Translations under genes and position numbers: made by a program
The notes under the pieces: model-generated
Database searches by the model: none
Told to the model about the DNA's origin: nothing
What the model saw: the letters and a program-made list of their open reading frames with translations, nothing else
DNA from: Prevotella sp. UBA746
GTDB lineage: Bacteria > Bacteroidota > Bacteroidia > Bacteroidales > Bacteroidaceae
Direction of reading: 5' to 3'
DNA length: 51,821 nt
NCBI GenBank assembly: GCA_002298545.1
Contig: DBKQ01000052.1
Span: forward strand, 70,256 to 122,076
Shown: positions 50,035-51,821 of the stretch, in pieces
Position numbering within the stretch: the first letter of the stretch is position 1
Layout of the letters: every line of letters starts with the position of its first letter

Positions 50035-51821
50035 ATGAAAATCAAAGCAGATCATGTCAACGCTCCCGCATGGAAAGAGGTGACAGTAAAATCCAAATTG
50101 CCTGAGCAGCTTAAATGCTTGGACGAGTTGGCTCACAACATGTGGTGGGCATGGAACTACGAGGCTCGCGACCTTTGGAGAAGTCTTGACGAAGACTTGT
50201 ACGAAGAAGTGGGACACAACCCTGTACTGCTGCTCGACCAGCTCAGCTACGAGCGTAAGGAAGAGATAGTTAAAGACAAGACTATCATGAAACGCGTAAA
50301 GGATGTGTATACTCTTTTCCGCAATTATATGGATGTAGAACCTGACAAAAACCGTCCTTCTGTTGCTTACTTCTGCATGGAATTCGGTATCAACCAAGTT
50401 CTGAAGATCTACTCTGGTGGTCTCGGCATGCTTGCCGGCGACTATATGAAGGAGGCTTCCGACAGCAACGTGAACATGTGTGGCGTTGGATTCCTCTACA
50501 GATATGGATATTTCAAGCAGTCACTGAGCATGGACGGACAGCAGATTGCCAACTACGATGCACAGAACTTTAACTCGCTGCCTATCGAAAGACAGTTGGA
50601 CGAGAACGGTGAACCGCTTGTTATCGACGTTCCTTACATGAACTATAATGTTCATGCCTATGTTTGGAGAGTTAACGTGGGACGTATTCCGCTCTATCTG
50701 CTTGATACTGACAATGAACTGAATTCTGAGTTCGACCGTCCTATCACCCACTCTCTGTATGGCGGTGATTGGGAGAACCGACTGAAACAGGAGATTATGC
50801 TCGGCATGGGCGGTATCTTGATGCTCAAGAAACTGGGTATCAAGAAGGATATCTACCACTGCAACGAGGGTCATGCCGCTCTCTGCAATTTGCAGCGTCT
50901 TTGCGATTACGTAAAAGAGGGATTGACTTTCAACCAAGCTATGGAACTGGTAAGAGCTTCTTCTCTCTACACCGTACATACTCCTGTTCCGGCTGGTCAC
51001 GACTACTTCGACGAGGCTCTCTTCGGAAAATACATGGGAGGCTACCCACAGATTCTCGGCATTACTTGGGACGAGTTCATCGGTATGGGACGCAACAATC
51101 CAGATGACCACAACGAACGTTTCTGTATGTCTGTTTTCGCTTGCAACACTTGTCAGGAGGTTAACGGTGTAAGTAAGCTTCACGGATGGGTCAGCCAGAA
51201 GATGTTCAACAGCATCTGGAACGGATACTATCCTGAGGAGAACCACGTTGGATATGTTACTAACGGTGTTCATTTCCCAACATGGGCTGCTACAGAATGG
51301 CGCAAGCTCTATGCCCAGTATTTCGACGAGACATTTATGGGCGACCAGAGCAACGAGAAGATTTGGCAGGCTATCTACAATGTTCCAGATGATGTTATCT
51401 GGAGCACTCGTATGGCTTTGAAGAAGAAACTTACCGACTATATCCGCACTAAGTTCCGCGAGACTTGGCTCAAGAACCAGGGCGACCCTTCACGTGTTGT
51501 CTCTCTGCTCGAGAAGATTAACCCTAACGCTCTTATGATTGGTTTCTGCCGCCGCTTCGCTACCTATAAGCGCGCTCACCTGTTGTTCACTGACCTCGAC
51601 CGCCTTTCTAAGATTGTCAACGACCCTGAACATCCTGTCCAGTTCCTATTCTCTGGTAAGGCTCACCCTGCCGACGGTGCCGGTCAAGGACTTATCAAGA
51701 AGATTTACGAAATTAGCCAGCGTCCTGAGTTCCTCGGCAAGATTATCTTCTTGGAGGATTACGATATGACATTGGCTCGTCGCTTGGTTTCTGGCGTTGA
51801 TATTTGGATGAATACTCCTAC
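50035..51821 (+). CDS. glgP: Alpha-glucan (glycogen) phosphorylase, 3' end outside window
   Basis: 595 residues in the window, frame open to the right edge. The N-terminal DUF3417-like part (LPEQLKCLDELAHNMWWAWN) marks the GlgP/MalP subgroup of GT35. Then VAYFCMEFGINQVLKIYSGG, IYHCNEGHAALCNLQRL, TVHTPVPAGHDYF, GYVTNGVHFPTW and FLFSGKAHPADGAGQG. The window stops at MNTPT, just before the expected PLP-lysine segment (SGTSGMKA). It releases glucose-1-phosphate from glycogen. Probably co-transcribed with the synthase. Confidence 0.95.
   Translation, partial: MKIKADHVNAPAWKEVTVKSKLPEQLKCLDELAHNMWWAWNYEARDLWRSLDEDLYEEVGHNPVLLLDQLSYERKEEIVKDKTIMKRVKDVYTLFRNYMDVEPDKNRPSVAYFCMEFGINQVLKIYSGGLGMLAGDYMKEASDSNVNMCGVGFLYRYGYFKQSLSMDGQQIANYDAQNFNSLPIERQLDENGEPLVIDVPYMNYNVHAYVWRVNVGRIPLYLLDTDNELNSEFDRPITHSLYGGDWENRLKQEIMLGMGGILMLKKLGIKKDIYHCNEGHAALCNLQRLCDYVKEGLTFNQAMELVRASSLYTVHTPVPAGHDYFDEALFGKYMGGYPQILGITWDEFIGMGRNNPDDHNERFCMSVFACNTCQEVNGVSKLHGWVSQKMFNSIWNGYYPEENHVGYVTNGVHFPTWAATEWRKLYAQYFDETFMGDQSNEKIWQAIYNVPDDVIWSTRMALKKKLTDYIRTKFRETWLKNQGDPSRVVSLLEKINPNALMIGFCRRFATYKRAHLLFTDLDRLSKIVNDPEHPVQFLFSGKAHPADGAGQGLIKKIYEISQRPEFLGKIIFLEDYDMTLARRLVSGVDIWMNTP

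Noticed and set aside
1..51821. CRISPR arrays, tRNA and rRNA genes, insertion sequences
   Set aside because: No regularly spaced direct repeats, no cloverleaf with T-arm, no rRNA segments and no transposase motifs were seen.

Overview
The window looks like part of a Bacteroidetes chromosome, most likely Prevotella or a close relative, carrying the right-hand part of a temperate phage. The evidence is AT-rich DNA, promoters of the Bacteroidetes type (TTG, about 19 nt, TAnnTTTG), weak use of Shine-Dalgarno sites, and host genes typical of anaerobic Bacteroidales: pyruvate:ferredoxin oxidoreductase, sodium-pump decarboxylase subunits, an AspT/YidE-type exchanger, and a GT3-like glycogen synthase next to a glucan phosphorylase.

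Positions 1-17398 are one uninterrupted minus-strand reading frame that runs off the left edge, at least 5799 codons. It encodes a giant polyvalent protein. After a helical N-terminal third it becomes a string of about 17-20 small modules: barnase/EndoU/colicin-like nuclease folds, MuF C-terminal domains (including a tandem A-B-A-B array), ADP-ribosyltransferase-like domains, a pyrophosphatase-like domain, two HExxH metallopeptidase-like domains, and two copies of an LPD3-like domain. Nearly every module is preceded by the same short linker ending in E-K-(F/Y)-S-L-(K/R). Directly upstream, on the same strand, are two small helical proteins (391 and 181 aa) and an 897-aa protein resembling a podovirus tail nozzle. 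This order recalls the T7 ejection-protein cluster gp14-gp15-gp16, so the giant protein is best explained as cargo injected into the host with the DNA (inference).

Positions 22416-34524 hold the phage early region, nearly all on the minus strand. It contains small hypothetical genes, a three-gene toxin-antitoxin-SecB-like chaperone operon with its own promoter, operator palindrome and tandem terminators, a PI-PLC-like protein, a replication-type protein, VRR-NUC, DUF1367, DUF3127 (SSB-like), PD-(D/E)XK nuclease, ERF recombinase, an excisionase-like HTH, a Rha/KilAC antirepressor, and a duplicated pair of tail-to-tail small genes. At 34519-34690 a cI/Cro-type switch has facing promoters and repeated operators. 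A rightward repressor and a leftward higBA-type toxin-antitoxin pair follow. Integrase, terminase, portal and capsid genes are not recognisable here and should lie beyond the left edge.

At 36115-36490 there is a strong candidate for an unrecognised structured RNA on the minus strand. It has a consensus promoter, several hairpins, a GAAA tetraloop and a predicted pseudoknot. A second GC-rich, ORF-poor, hairpin-containing stretch lies at 31653-32160.

Positions 36840-51821 are ordinary host DNA: LytTR and LuxR-type regulators; an operon of exchanger, OadG fused to a lamin-tail-like domain, biotin carrier and OadB; PFOR; an AAA ATPase; and glycogen synthase plus phosphorylase, the last cut by the right edge.
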